DNA from: Acidimicrobiia bacterium
GTDB taxonomy: Bacteria; Acidobacteriota; Terriglobia; Bryobacterales; Bryobacteraceae
DNA length: 64,000 bases
Direction of reading: 5' to 3'
Assembly: GCA_016871315.1 (NCBI GenBank)
Contig: VFZE01000003.1
Location: 1 to 64,000 of the forward strand
The notes under the pieces are model-generated. The model worked only from the letters and a program-made list of their open reading frames with translations, did no database searches and was not told the DNA's origin. Position numbers and translations under genes: made by a program. This document shows positions 23,242 through 37,453 of this stretch, piece after piece (within the stretch, counting starts at the first letter, position 1; every line of letters starts with the position of its first letter).

Positions 23242-25485
23242 ATGCGCTTCCTCACCTGCCTGCTCATCACCGCCTCCGCCTACGCCACCATCACCGTTAC
23301 GCCCACGCAGATGACCTTCGTACAGGGTGTCGGCGGGCAGATCCCTCCCGCACAAACTATTTCCGTTACTTCCACCTCCGGCCCCATCAACGCCCCGGTC
23401 GGTGGTGGCGCCGGATGGCTGGGATTCACCTTCTCCAGCCTGCTCACCCCTTCCATCATCACCGTCACGGCCAATCCCGTCGGCCTGAATCCAGGGACCT
23501 ACAACTCCACCATTACCATCAGCTCCAACACCGCCCCCAACAGCCCCATCGTGGTCAGCGTCACCCTCATCGTCAACACCGCCTCCTCTCCAACCGTGAA
23601 TCCCACGGTGCTCACGTTTACCCACACCCAGCTTCAGCCCGCGCCTCCGGCCCAGCTCATCAACGTCAACGCTCCCGTTGGCAGTTTCACTGTCGTCTCC
23701 AGCGAGAGCTGGCTCATTACCTCGGCCCCTACGGCCACCAATCCTTCCCAGATTAGTGTCACCGTGAATGCCGCCGGCTTCGCCACCGGCAATTACAGCG
23801 CGGTCATCACGATTACCTTTTCCACTACCCCAACGGTCTTTCAGCTTGTCGCCGTCACGCTTACCGTCGGACCAGGCGCCTCCCCATGGACCGTTACCGG
23901 AACTCCGCTCACCTTCCCCCACCGCTTCGGGGATCCTGCGCCTATTCCTCAGCGTTTCAACGTCGATTTCACCTCCGTCGTTCCTTTCACCGTTACAGTC
24001 ACCTCCGTTGGCGGCTGGCTCACCGTCGATCCGGAATCGGCCGTCACCCCCGCCGCCATCTTCGCCACCGTCAATCCGCAAGGCCTGCTCGCCGGAACTT
24101 ACACCGGAACCATCACCCTGGCCACCGTCGGCGCAGACCCCTTCGTCCTCACTGTCACCCTCATCATCACCGGAGCACCGGCATTATCCTCCACCGCCAA
24201 CGTTCTCGATTTCACCGCCCCCTCAGGCGGTCAGCCTCCCGCCGCCAGGACCGTCGTCATCTCCAGTACCCCCCTCGTCGGCATCTCCGTCCAGATCCTC
24301 AACGGCCCCTGGCTTACCGTCAGTCCTCTCACCGGAACCACGCCGCAGACGCTCACCTTCACGCCAAGTCCGCTCAACCTCGCCCCCGGTGTCTATCGAG
24401 CCAGTGTCATCATCACCGCCGCCGGCTCCAATACAGGCGGCCAGCTGGTCACCGTCAACTTTACCGTTACGCCCTCGGCCCCTCTTACTGTCTCACCATC
24501 CAGCTTCCGTTTTGAAGGCGCCGCCGGCGGTCCCGCGCCACCCATCCAGACTCTCAACGTCACCTCCAATGCAGGCATCTCCATCGCCATTGCTGCATCC
24601 CCCGGTTGGCTTGTTGTCACTCCCACCACCGCCGTTACGCCCGCCATCTTCAGCGTCTCCGTCATCACCGCCGGACTCGCCCCGGGCATCTACAACGGCC
24701 GGATCACCGTCTCCGCGCCCGGCAGCACGCTCGCTCTGCAGACCATCGAGGTCGTCCTCAACGTCGGCAGCGCGGCCCCCACCATTACCGAACTCTCCAA
24801 CGCCGCCGGCCTCAATCGCGACTTCGCTCCAGGCTCCGTCCTCATCATCTACGGCCGCGATCTCGGCCCCGCCATCCCCCGTTCGGCCACCGCCGTCCCC
24901 GGCGGCATCCTCGCCACAACCCTTGCCGACGTACAGGTCTTGTTGAACGGCATTGCCTCCCCGCTCCTCTACGTCAGCGGCAACCAGATCAACCTCATCA
25001 TTCCCTTTGAGCTTGACGGACAGACCTCGATGCAGATTCGCGTCATCTACCAGGGCGTCCCCTCGCAAACCCTCACCGTCCCGCTCGCTCCCACCGCACC
25101 CGTCATCTTCACCGCCGATGGCTCAGGCCGCAATCAGGCCGCTGTCCTCAATCAGAACAACACCACCAACACGCCCACCACACCCGCTGCACGCGGCTCC
25201 GTCATCGTCGTCTACGCCGCCGGCGGCGGTGTCCACAATCCTGCCCTTGCCACAGGCTCTGTCACCGAACGCGCCGGTCCGCCTCCCCGCGCTGAAGCTA
25301 CCCTCTTCATCGGCGGCCTACAAGCCGTCCTCATCTACGCCGGTCCGGCTCCCGGCTCCGCGGCCGGTATCCTCCAGTTCAACGGCTTTGTTCCGGAACT
25401 GGTCACGCCCGGCCCCAACGTCAGCATCGTTCTCCGCATCGGCGCCGCCTTCAGCCCCACAGGCGCCACCATCGCCGTCCAATAG
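23242..25485 (+). CDS. Exported beta-repeat protein with C-terminal TIGR03437-type domain
   Basis: A 747-residue exported protein. After a signal peptide (RFLTCLLITASAYA) come five ~95-residue beta-sandwich repeats with the shared pattern P...F...GG.PPAQT..V, ..WL.., G.Y...I.I (starting near residues 15, 113, 210, 310 and 409). The last ~235 residues are the TIGR03437-type domain characteristic of Solibacter relatives: NAAGLNRDFAPGSVLIIYGR, VSGNQINLIIPFEL and the final GAAFSPTGATIAVQ. Function unknown; probably surface adhesion or scaffold. It begins 2 bases after the Gfo/Idh stop, although a functional link is not obvious. Confidence 0.82.
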   Translation: MRFLTCLLITASAYATITVTPTQMTFVQGVGGQIPPAQTISVTSTSGPINAPVGGGAGWLGFTFSSLLTPSIITVTANPVGLNPGTYNSTITISSNTAPNSPIVVSVTLIVNTASSPTVNPTVLTFTHTQLQPAPPAQLINVNAPVGSFTVVSSESWLITSAPTATNPSQISVTVNAAGFATGNYSAVITITFSTTPTVFQLVAVTLTVGPGASPWTVTGTPLTFPHRFGDPAPIPQRFNVDFTSVVPFTVTVTSVGGWLTVDPESAVTPAAIFATVNPQGLLAGTYTGTITLATVGADPFVLTVTLIITGAPALSSTANVLDFTAPSGGQPPAARTVVISSTPLVGISVQILNGPWLTVSPLTGTTPQTLTFTPSPLNLAPGVYRASVIITAAGSNTGGQLVTVNFTVTPSAPLTVSPSSFRFEGAAGGPAPPIQTLNVTSNAGISIAIAASPGWLVVTPTTAVTPAIFSVSVITAGLAPGIYNGRITVSAPGSTLALQTIEVVLNVGSAAPTITELSNAAGLNRDFAPGSVLIIYGRDLGPAIPRSATAVPGGILATTLADVQVLLNGIASPLLYVSGNQINLIIPFELDGQTSMQIRVIYQGVPSQTLTVPLAPTAPVIFTADGSGRNQAAVLNQNNTTNTPTTPAARGSVIVVYAAGGGVHNPALATGSVTERAGPPPRAEATLFIGGLQAVLIYAGPAPGSAAGILQFNGFVPELVTPGPNVSIVLRIGAAFSPTGATIAVQ

Positions 25486-25516
25486 CTTCTGCTATAGTGG
25501 CAAAGAAAAGGCGAAC

Positions 25517-26779
25517 ATGCTCGACCTCCAAGCTCAGCTGGACGATCTGCGCCGGCGCATGGCCGACGCTGTCTCGCGCCCCTCTCTCTTCCAGCCTCCT
25601 CCACTCCCCCGCGAGGAATTCCTCGAACAGTGTATCCCCGGCGAAGTCATCGAATCCTCCCTCGGCACGCATTACCAGACCACGCGCTGCTGGGAACACT
25701 GGCGCCGCCACGGCTGCATCACCATCTCAGAACTGAACGAGCTGCCCGTCAACCTTCTCGACGGCATTTCGCAAAACGAACTTCCCTCATCTCCCCCCGA
25801 GTCCTGGGCCTTCCTCGACACCGAAACCACCGGTCTGGCAGGCGGCTCCGGCACCTGCGCTTTCCTGATCGGTATCGGCCGCATCACCGCCCGCGGCTTT
25901 GAAGTCCGGCAGTTCTTCATGCGCGACTATCAGGAAGAGCCCGCCATGCTCCACTCGATCGAGCAACAGCTGGCTGGCGTCGAGCTATTGATCACCTACA
26001 ACGGCAAGAGCTTCGATCTGCCACTGCTCGAAACCCGCTACCGCATGTCCCGCCGCGCGAGCCCCTTCTCCCGTATCCCACACCTCGACCTGTTGCACGG
26101 TGCGCGCCGCCTCTGGCGCCTGCGCTTTTCCAGTTGCAAGCTCACTGATCTGGAAGCCGAAGTGTTGGGCTACCTCCGCGAAGGCGACGTCCCCGGCCAT
26201 CTCATTCCGCTGCTCTACTTCGACTTCCTCCGCACCCGCGCCGCCATGCGCCTGGTCCCCGTCTTTCTTCACAACGCGCTCGATATTCTGACGCTTGCCT
26301 GCCTCACCGCCGTCGTTCCCTGGGCCTTCCGCGACGCTACGCAGCTGCCGATCCGCCATCCCGCCGAAATGGTTTCACTGGGCCGCTGGCTCCGCGCCGC
26401 CGGTCAGCTTGAGCAGGCTCTCGCCCTCTTCCGCCGCGCCGCCGACGGACTCGATCGCGATGATCTGCTCTTCCGCACTCTCTGGGACACCGCACTGCTC
26501 GAAAAGAAACTCGGCCGCCCCCAGCAAGCCATCACCCTGTTCCACGATCTCGCCCTAGTCCCCAACCCCCACCGCCTCTCCGCGCTCGAAGAGCTTGCCA
26601 AGCACTACGAACACCGTGAGCGCAATCCCTCCCTCGCCCTCGAATTCGCCGAGCAGGCCATGCAGCTCGGAGCCGGCGAACCCGCCCTCCGACGCCGCCA
26701 GCGCCTGGCTAAAAAATCAGGCTCGCTTCGGTCTTCCGCTCCAGGAACGCTTCTCCCGCAACAGCTCCTGCCTCGTTAG
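25517..26779 (+). CDS. Ribonuclease H-like (YprB-type) exonuclease domain protein with TPR
   Basis: A 420-residue protein. The middle holds a DnaQ/RNase H-fold 3'-5' exonuclease-like domain of the YprB kind: ESWAFLDTETTGLAGGSGTC (DxE metal pair), LLITYNGKSFDLPLLETRYR and HNALDILTLACL (later Asp). The C-terminal ~110 residues form TPR-like helices (LGRWLRAAGQLEQALALFRR). The ATG at 25517 follows AAAAGGCG. The last ~22 residues (KKSGSLRSSAP...) lie on the strand opposite the next gene: the two convergent coding regions overlap by 71 bases. Substrate unknown. Confidence 0.78.
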   Translation: MLDLQAQLDDLRRRMADAVSRPSLFQPPPLPREEFLEQCIPGEVIESSLGTHYQTTRCWEHWRRHGCITISELNELPVNLLDGISQNELPSSPPESWAFLDTETTGLAGGSGTCAFLIGIGRITARGFEVRQFFMRDYQEEPAMLHSIEQQLAGVELLITYNGKSFDLPLLETRYRMSRRASPFSRIPHLDLLHGARRLWRLRFSSCKLTDLEAEVLGYLREGDVPGHLIPLLYFDFLRTRAAMRLVPVFLHNALDILTLACLTAVVPWAFRDATQLPIRHPAEMVSLGRWLRAAGQLEQALALFRRAADGLDRDDLLFRTLWDTALLEKKLGRPQQAITLFHDLALVPNPHRLSALEELAKHYEHRERNPSLALEFAEQAMQLGAGEPALRRRQRLAKKSGSLRSSAPGTLLPQQLLPR

Positions 26780-27638
26780 CCGCCTGGCACGCCAGCGACA
26801 CGAACCGCCGCACCGCGGCCGCACCATGCCGCCGGTACAGATTCGGCAGCGTCCGCAGCGAGTATCCCGCCGCCCGTATCCCCATCGCCTCGATGATCAG
26901 CCGGAAGTCATCCAGATACGGCGCATGATCGGCCGCCGGCATCTTCCCCATCACACCCGCCAGATCCCCGCACGTCCCCCGCGCGCTCGACACATCCCGC
27001 TCAATCAGCGCCAACGCCAGCTGCATCGCCTCCGGCCACGCCTTCGCCGCCTGCGTCATCTTCCCCACCGCCGGAGGCAGGTGTTCCGCGTCCCGGCTCT
27101 TCTCCATCTCCTCCGCTGGAAACGCCTTCGCGAAGGCCTCCAGCAAATCCAGCCGCCTGCACCGCGCCGCTTGCGCCGCCATCTCCGCCAGCGCTTGAAT
27201 CGCCTCCGCGGTCGTCATCGCATACGCTGCCACAGGCTTCAGGACCGCAGGCTCCGCCGCCATCGCCTCCAGCAGCTTCTTCATCCCCGCATCCCCCAGA
27301 TCCCGCGCCGCTGGAGCCAGCTCCGCGAACCCGTTGAGGAACGTCTCCCGCGCATGCGCCGCAACCGCCTCCACCCACCCGCTGAACTTCGCCAGAATAA
27401 ACTCCACGCACTTGCGGTCCGGATGCGCCTTCTTCAACGCCTCCACCAGCGTCCCAAGCGCATCGGCCGGGGGCAACTGTCTCGGTGCACTCAATTGTTC
27501 AGAGAGGATAAAATCGATAAGTTGCGCCGCCTGCAACCGCTGCGAAGCCTCGTTCAGTGCGGCCAATTGCGAGTACAACGGCGAGCGCGTTGCCCCTAGC
27601 TGGCTCAGGTGAGAGTTCAGGATCTGCTCGTCGTCCAA
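26709..27638 (-). CDS. Alpha-helical protein of unknown function
   Basis: About 309 residues, nearly all helical and alanine-rich, with no recognised domain (for example AQLIDFILSEQLSAPRQLPP, YAMTTAEAIQALAEMAAQAA). The pattern may be a HEAT/TPR-like solenoid. No ATG fits: the start taken is TTG at 27638 (DDEQILNSHLSQLG), with another TTG at 27653. The longer upstream frame is antisense to the small gene at 27666. It is divergent from that gene and overlaps the RNase H-like gene tail-to-tail by 71 bases. Confidence 0.55.
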   Translation of the reverse strand: MDDEQILNSHLSQLGATRSPLYSQLAALNEASQRLQAAQLIDFILSEQLSAPRQLPPADALGTLVEALKKAHPDRKCVEFILAKFSGWVEAVAAHARETFLNGFAELAPAARDLGDAGMKKLLEAMAAEPAVLKPVAAYAMTTAEAIQALAEMAAQAARCRRLDLLEAFAKAFPAEEMEKSRDAEHLPPAVGKMTQAAKAWPEAMQLALALIERDVSSARGTCGDLAGVMGKMPAADHAPYLDDFRLIIEAMGIRAAGYSLRTLPNLYRRHGAAAVRRFVSLACQAANEAGAVAGEAFLERKTEASLIF

Positions 27639-27665
27639 GGGCTCAGTATACAATGCGAGGGAATC

Positions 27666-27956
27666 ATGAAACAGCCGGTTTGGAACTATGAACAGCACCA
27701 GCACGCCATCGATCCGGGCGATGAAACCACCGTCAACTTGCGCGCCTATCTGGACCGCATGCCGGACGAAAAAGTGCAGCAATACCGCCCCGACTGGACC
27801 GACGAGCAAGTCGTCAACTGGTGCGGCGATTTCCGCGACGACGGCGTCCTGTTCCTGATCTGCACTGAGCGCGATGTCGAAGTCCCCGAATTCCGCAAGG
27901 AACTCGAACAATCCATCGCCTACCGCAAGCAGGCGGAGACGGTCACGGAGCGGTAA
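27666..27956 (+). CDS. Small conserved-looking protein, unknown function
   Basis: A 96-residue acidic cytoplasmic protein (MKQPVWNYEQHQHAIDPGDE, PDWTDEQVVNWCGDFRDDGV). GAGGGA lies just before the ATG, and a TACAAT -10-like box about 15 bases upstream. No domain is recognised. Its last 14 bases overlap the 3' end of the thioredoxin-like pseudogene on the other strand. Confidence 0.6.
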   Translation: MKQPVWNYEQHQHAIDPGDETTVNLRAYLDRMPDEKVQQYRPDWTDEQVVNWCGDFRDDGVLFLICTERDVEVPEFRKELEQSIAYRKQAETVTER

Positions 27957-28361
27957 GACCCGCCTTCGCGATATCGGCCCGCAAATCCTTCTCCCCACGC
28001 AGCCCCACAACGTGGGCCACCACTTTCCCTTCCGCATCCAACACAATCTGCACCGGGATCGACTTCACATCATAATGTCCGAATAACTTCTTATCGCGCT
28101 ATTCAGAAACGTGGGAGGTCCTCCCACCTGATCCATCTGAATCTCCGGCAGCGGCGCTTCCGCCGGCAAAAGCTTTCCGGAAGCCTTCACCGCGGTCTGC
28201 CGCATGACGATGACTACATCCTCACCCGGCACTTTCGCGGATAAGAAGGCCTTCACTTCAAAGCCCTGCAACGCCTCATACGCCGCGGCCGTCCGCCGCA
28301 GCAACTCCATCGCATCGTCGCCGGCGAAGAAAAATAGAAACGCAAGCGGCAGCGTAGTCAT
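27943..28361 (-). pseudogene. Collapsed exported thioredoxin-like (TlpA-type) gene
   Basis: The first part (from ATG 28361) encodes a signal peptide (LPLAFLFFFAG) and ~80 residues of an AMELLRRTAAAYEALQG...EVKAFLSAKV domain resembling LolA/DUF2092-type domains that precede TlpA-like thioredoxins. The frame then runs into a stop at 28065. In another frame, bases ~28098-27943 encode LFGHYDVKSIPVQIVLDAEG, then KVVAHVVGLRGEKDLRADIA, an unmistakable C-terminal half of a TlpA/thioredoxin domain ending in TGA. The CxxC region between them (~90 residues) is absent. The gene has therefore suffered an internal deletion plus frameshift; the junction lies close to the palindrome at 28111-28127. It would have been the last gene of the cytochrome operon upstream (30 bases from its stop). 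Confidence 0.65.
28111..28127. repeat. Perfect palindrome at pseudogene junction
   Basis: GTGGGAGG (28111-28118) and CCTCCCAC (28120-28127) form a perfect 8-base inverted repeat around one base. A second pair, GAATA (28081-28085) and TATTC (28100-28104), lies next to it. The elements fall where the thioredoxin-like gene changes frame and has lost its middle. Confidence 0.5.
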
Positions 28362-28391
28362 GCCTCAACGCTACCACTTACTATTTCGGTG

Positions 28392-29198
28392 TCAAGGGTA
28401 CTCGCATATAATCGAGCGAACAGTGTACTTGCGCACTTCCTTCCGCGGCTGCCCCTCAAAATGACAGTCGTTGCAGATCGCGCTTGAGAGTACCCGCCGG
28501 TGCCGCTCGCTTGAACCCGTGTGCACGGAATGGCAGTTGATGCACGTCGTCGTCGAGCCTTTCTGTTCCACGTCCCGCGCGCTCCGGTAGACATGCCTGT
28601 CACCGGGATTCAAATCAGCGTTGTCCGCCTGCGCCCAGTCCACCTGCAGATCGAGAAACAGGTTGTCGCCCGGCACGAAGTTATTCGGGTAGGGAAGCTT
28701 CGTGCTCTTCGACAACGATCCGCGCAGGTGGCAGGACGCGCAGATCGCGTTGATCACCGGATCCTCGTTGCGCCGCTTCTTCGACAACAGCACCAGCGTC
28801 GTGTCCCCGCTATGCTTCAGGTCCACAACCCCGTGGCAGGTATAGCAGTCGAGTCCATAATAGGCGAAGCTCTTCGTCGCAGGATCCACCGCCGTCGTGT
28901 GGCAGCCCGCGCAGCGATCGCCGAACTTCGTCTCGTTCCATCCCGATTCCCAGATCGCGAACTTGTTGTAGCCCGCCTTCTTCAACCTCCGTACGTGATT
29001 GCGCGAGCCCAGCGTGAACTCCTCCGTGCCCGCCTTCTCATTCACCGTGATCCCATGCGCGTTCATCTGCCACGCCGCGCCGATCTCGTTGCGGTGGCAG
29101 AACAGGCACTCCTCCCCATCGGTGAACTGCGGAACCGGCTTGCCGGCATGTGTCGTTCCCCAAGGCTGCTGGAAGAACAGAAGCAGTAGCGGGATCAT
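28392..29198 (-). CDS. Exported hexaheme cytochrome c
   Basis: A 268-residue protein starting at ATG 29198 with a short signal peptide ([13 protein letters not shown]). Six CxxCH heme c motifs: CLFCH, CAGCH, CYTCH, CASCH, CINCH and CNDCH. Further His residues (NAHGITV, LKHSGD, DRHVYRS, SVHTG) could be distal ligands. It resembles cytochrome c-554/NrfB-like multiheme electron carriers of the periplasm. The ATG overlaps the VOC gene stop as ATGA. Electron partner unknown; it belongs to an operon with an amidohydrolase and a copper-monooxygenase-like cytochrome. Confidence 0.85.
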   Translation of the reverse strand: MIPLLLLFFQQPWGTTHAGKPVPQFTDGEECLFCHRNEIGAAWQMNAHGITVNEKAGTEEFTLGSRNHVRRLKKAGYNKFAIWESGWNETKFGDRCAGCHTTAVDPATKSFAYYGLDCYTCHGVVDLKHSGDTTLVLLSKKRRNEDPVINAICASCHLRGSLSKSTKLPYPNNFVPGDNLFLDLQVDWAQADNADLNPGDRHVYRSARDVEQKGSTTTCINCHSVHTGSSERHRRVLSSAICNDCHFEGQPRKEVRKYTVRSIICEYP

Positions 29199-30020
29199 TC
29201 CTTCACGGGGTGGCCTTCCACCAACTCGATGATGATCTTGTCCGGACCCTCGAGAAACGCCGAGCGCACCTTCGTCCCCGGAATCCACTCCGGTTTCGAC
29301 AGCCCCGGATACTTCGACGCCGCATCAGCCAAGCTCTCCACGCTGAAGGCCACGTGATCCACCACCCGCCCCTTCGGCGAAACAAACTCGTTCCGCTCCT
29401 TCCACAAGTCCGGCCACTGCTGCCGCGCATACTCAATCGGGAAGATGATGATGTTTACGTTGTCCATCATCAGCGACGCCGACGGCCCGATCTGAAACCC
29501 GCGCAGGAACCGCGGCTCCCGCGTCGGCGGCCGGCCCGACCGCCACTTTGCCCCGAACTGGTTCACGTACCACTCTCCCGCCGACACCGGATCGGCGGAG
29601 ATCAGGTGCAGGTGGCCGAAGTGCGACCCACCGGCCGTGTTCAGCTCGATGATCGCCTGCTCCGGACCCTCCACATACGCGTAGAAGAACTTCGGAAACA
29701 GCTCCGTCAGCGGCCAGCTGAACTTCGTGCCGCGGTCCAGCTGCTTCTGATACTCCGTGGGCATGTCCACCGCGCCCCAGCCGAAATGCCAGATCGTCGA
29801 CAGCACCTCGTGCGGGGGCGCATGCGCCACCTTGTTAAACAGAAGCCACGACTTCTGCGCCCACACCGCATCCTGCCCGGCGAACTTGCCCTTCTCCGCG
29901 TCGAACTTCGACGTGTAAAAAGCCTGCGCACCGGCCGGATCCGTGGTGTTGAGATGAAGATGATGAAAATGTACCTGCCCGAATAAGGGCAGGCACAGCA
30001 ATATGGCAGGCGCGAGCCTG

Positions 30021-30028
<8 letters not shown>
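29195..30028 (-). CDS. Exported VOC (glyoxalase/dioxygenase fold) protein
   Basis: A 277-residue protein. Signal peptide [16 protein letters not shown], then two VOC half-domains: [19 protein letters not shown], with metal-type ending [13 protein letters not shown], and [20 protein letters not shown], with DHVAFSVES and [14 protein letters not shown]. His and Glu placements fit a metal site. The ATG at 30028 overlaps the amidohydrolase stop by 8 bases, fixing the start. VOC enzymes include glyoxalases, epimerases and extradiol dioxygenases; the exported location is unusual and its substrate unknown. Confidence 0.78.
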
Positions 30029-31526
<1,498 letters not shown>

Positions 31527-31539
31527 AAGTCACCTCATT

Positions 31540-32763
<1,224 letters not shown>

Positions 32764-32780
32764 ACAGCACTCCTTGCGCT

Positions 32781-32796
32781 TGATGCACTTGCATCA
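32781..32796. promoter_or_regulatory. Palindrome upstream of the monooxygenase-cytochrome operon
   Basis: TGATGCA (32781-32787) and TGCATCA (32790-32796) form a perfect 7-base inverted repeat with a 2-base centre, 17 bases upstream of the operon start at 32763. This symmetry and placement suit a dimeric regulator. No regulator gene is adjacent. Confidence 0.45.
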
Positions 32797-32823
32797 TAGT
32801 GGATCAGGCAGAGTCGGGCAAGC

Positions 32824-34158
32824 TCAAGCCGCTGACGCCGCCAGCGCGGCGCGGCTGGCCACGAACGGCTTCAACCCGCTCCACAACAGCAGCGAACTGA
32901 TCACGTGCGCCGCCACCGTCACCGCCAGCAGCGAGTAGCCCACCATGTTGTCGTTCCGGAACACATAATCGGTCACCAGCGCCACAGCCGTCGGTCCCAC
33001 GCCGAGGCCGATCAGGTTGATCACGAACAGATAAATCGCCGACGCCTGCCCGCGCATATTCGCCGGGGCGATCTGCTGTATCGCCGCCGGAGCCACGCCA
33101 AACGGTGCCGAGGTGAAGACCTGCGCCACTGCCAGAATCGCAATCGCCACCCAGGCGTTATCGACAAGATAGATCCCAATGCCGGCTGGGAACCACACCA
33201 CCGACACGATCAGCCCGACCCTCATCGTGGAGTCGCGGTGGCCGCGGTCGGCGAGCCAGTCCGCGAAGCGGCCGCCGGCGACAATGCCGAACGTGCCCAG
33301 CACACCGATGATCGCCCCGTACCAGATGCCGATCTCCGACGCCGACCATCCATGCACGCGCACAAAGAACGTCGGCACCCAGGCCGTGGCCCCGTAGGAG
33401 GAAAACGACAACAGCGCGAAGCCGATGTTGTGGCTCAGGAACGTCCGCTTATGAGCCAGCCAGTAGTTCACCGTCTCGCGCAGCGGCACGGGCTTGGTAT
33501 GCCGCCCGCGGCGCACCGGCTCGCGCACGCTCAACATCAGCGCGGCCAGCAGCACTCCCGGCAGGCCGACCATGAAGAAGATCACCTGCCACGGCCGCGT
33601 CGCGCCCACGATCGGAAGCTGCCACAGCTCCTGCTCGCTCGCAAAAGCGATCACCGTTCCACCAAGCAGGTACGCCATGCCCGTGCCAATGTAAATTCCC
33701 ATCGAGTAGACGCTGATTGCGGTGGCAAGGCGCTTGGGCGGGAAGTAGTCGGTGATGAGCGAATAGGCGGCGGGCGACAGCGCCGCCTCCCCGACTCCGA
33801 CGCCCATGCGCAGCAGCAACATCTGGATATAGTTGCGCGCAACGCCGCAGCCGGCGGTCATCGCGCTCCAGAAGATAAATCCCGCCGCGATCAGCCCTCG
33901 CCGGCTTTTCGAATCAGCGATGCGGCCCATCGGGATGCCGAAGAAGGTGTAGAAGATCGCAAAACTGAAGCCCATCAGCAGGCTCATCTCCGTATCGGAG
34001 ATCTGGAGATCACGGCGGATGGGCCGCACCAGTAAATTCAAAATCTGCCGGTCGATGAAGCTGAAGACGTAGACCAGCGTCAGCACGCCGACGACATACC
34101 AGGCGTAGCGCGGCGATGGATAATCCTGCTCAGGCGGCTTCGAAGAGTCCGGCGGCAC
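32824..34158 (-). CDS. MFS transporter (spinster-like)
   Basis: A 444-residue major facilitator with 12 predicted membrane segments. MFS motif A region is GRIADSKSRRGLIAAGFIFW, and the N-terminus (YVFSFIDRQILNLLVRPIRR) matches the spinster/ACS-like group common near acid-sugar and acyl metabolism genes. The ATG at 34158 overlaps the thiolase 3' end by 29 bases; no later start preserves the first helix. As the third gene after FadB-like and thiolase it may import the acid degraded by them. Confidence 0.85.
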   Translation of the reverse strand: MPPDSSKPPEQDYPSPRYAWYVVGVLTLVYVFSFIDRQILNLLVRPIRRDLQISDTEMSLLMGFSFAIFYTFFGIPMGRIADSKSRRGLIAAGFIFWSAMTAGCGVARNYIQMLLLRMGVGVGEAALSPAAYSLITDYFPPKRLATAISVYSMGIYIGTGMAYLLGGTVIAFASEQELWQLPIVGATRPWQVIFFMVGLPGVLLAALMLSVREPVRRGRHTKPVPLRETVNYWLAHKRTFLSHNIGFALLSFSSYGATAWVPTFFVRVHGWSASEIGIWYGAIIGVLGTFGIVAGGRFADWLADRGHRDSTMRVGLIVSVVWFPAGIGIYLVDNAWVAIAILAVAQVFTSAPFGVAPAAIQQIAPANMRGQASAIYLFVINLIGLGVGPTAVALVTDYVFRNDNMVGYSLLAVTVAAHVISSLLLWSGLKPFVASRAALAASAA

Positions 34159-35306
34159 CCTGGCCTCCCCCGACGCACATGGTCACGATGCCGTACTTCA
34201 CCTTTCTTCGCTGCATCTCGTTGGCAAGCGTGCCAACCAGCCGCGAGCCCGTCATCCCGAACGGATGGCCGATGGAAATCGAACCGCCGTTCACGTTGAG
34301 TTTCTCAGGATCAATGCCCAGCCGGCCGCGGCAATAAACAACCTGCACCGCGAAGGCTTCGTTCAGCTCCCACAGCCCGATGTCATCCACTTTCAGCCCG
34401 TGGCGCTTCAGCAGTTTCGGCACCGCGTAGACCGGACCGATCCCCATTTCATCCGGCTCGCACCCCGCAACGGCGAACCCGCGGAAAACCAGCTTGTACC
34501 CGATGCCCAGCATATCGGCCCTCTCGCGCGACATCAGCAGCGTGGCCGAGGCGCCGTCGGAGAGCTGGCTGGAATTGCCCGCCGTCACCGTGCCCTCGCC
34601 CGAATGCGGATCGAAGTGCGGCTTCAGCCCCAGCAGCCCTTCCAGCGTCGTGTCCGGACGGTTGCACTCATCCTTCTCCAGCACCACTTCCTCTTCGCCC
34701 GCCTTTTCGCCCGTCTTCTTGTCGAGGATGGCGCGCGTGACGTTCATCGGCGCAAGCTCGGCCTGGAAGAAGCAGTCCGTCTGCGCCCGCGCCGTGCGCT
34801 GCTGGCTCGAGAGCGCGTACTCGTCCTGTGCCTGGCGCGTCACCTTGTACCGCTTGGCCACCACCTCCGCCGTCTCGCCCATCACCATGTAGACACCGGG
34901 GAAATTCTGCTCGATCCACGGATTCGGATTGCGGTCCCGCGCCAGCATCGTGATACTTTCCACTCCGCCGCCGATGGCCGCCTCCGCGCCCTCCTGCACG
35001 ATCTGGTGCGCCGCCATCGCGATCGATTGCAGTCCGGAAGAGCAGAAGCGGTTGACCGTCGTGGCGGCAACAGTGGGCGGAAGACCGGCTCGCAGCGCGG
35101 CGATACGCGCGACGTTGCTGCCCGCCGCGCCCGCCGGATAGCCGCAGCCGAAGATCACATCTTCAATCTCCGCCGGATCGAGTTGCGGCGCTGATTCCAG
35201 CACCGCGCGGATGCAGTGCGCCGCCTGGTCATCCGGCCGCGTGAGATTCAGCGAACCGCGGAAGCTCTTGGCCAGCGGCGTGCGCTTGGAGTCGACAATG
35301 ACGGCT

Positions 35307-35314
<8 letters not shown>
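34130..35314 (-). CDS. Thiolase (acetyl-CoA acyltransferase)
   Basis: A 394-residue thiolase catalysing the last step of beta-oxidation, cleavage of 3-ketoacyl-CoA by CoA. Nucleophilic Cys91 in VNRFCSSGLQS; the HP motif NVNGGSISIGHPFGMTGSR; the acid-base Cys in VTMCVGGGQGAAG. The ATG at 35314 overlaps the FadB-like stop by 8 bases, so fadB-like and thiolase genes form a coupled pair equivalent to fadBA. Confidence 0.93.
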
Positions 35315-37406
<2,092 letters not shown>

Positions 37407-37453
37407 GGCTCAAACAGTGTATCGCAGGCCCAGGGCGGGGGGCTTTGTCAGGT

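Noticed and set aside
27639-28046. N-terminal extension of the helical unknown protein
   Set aside because: Antisense to the small gene 27666-27956, which has its own ribosome-binding site.
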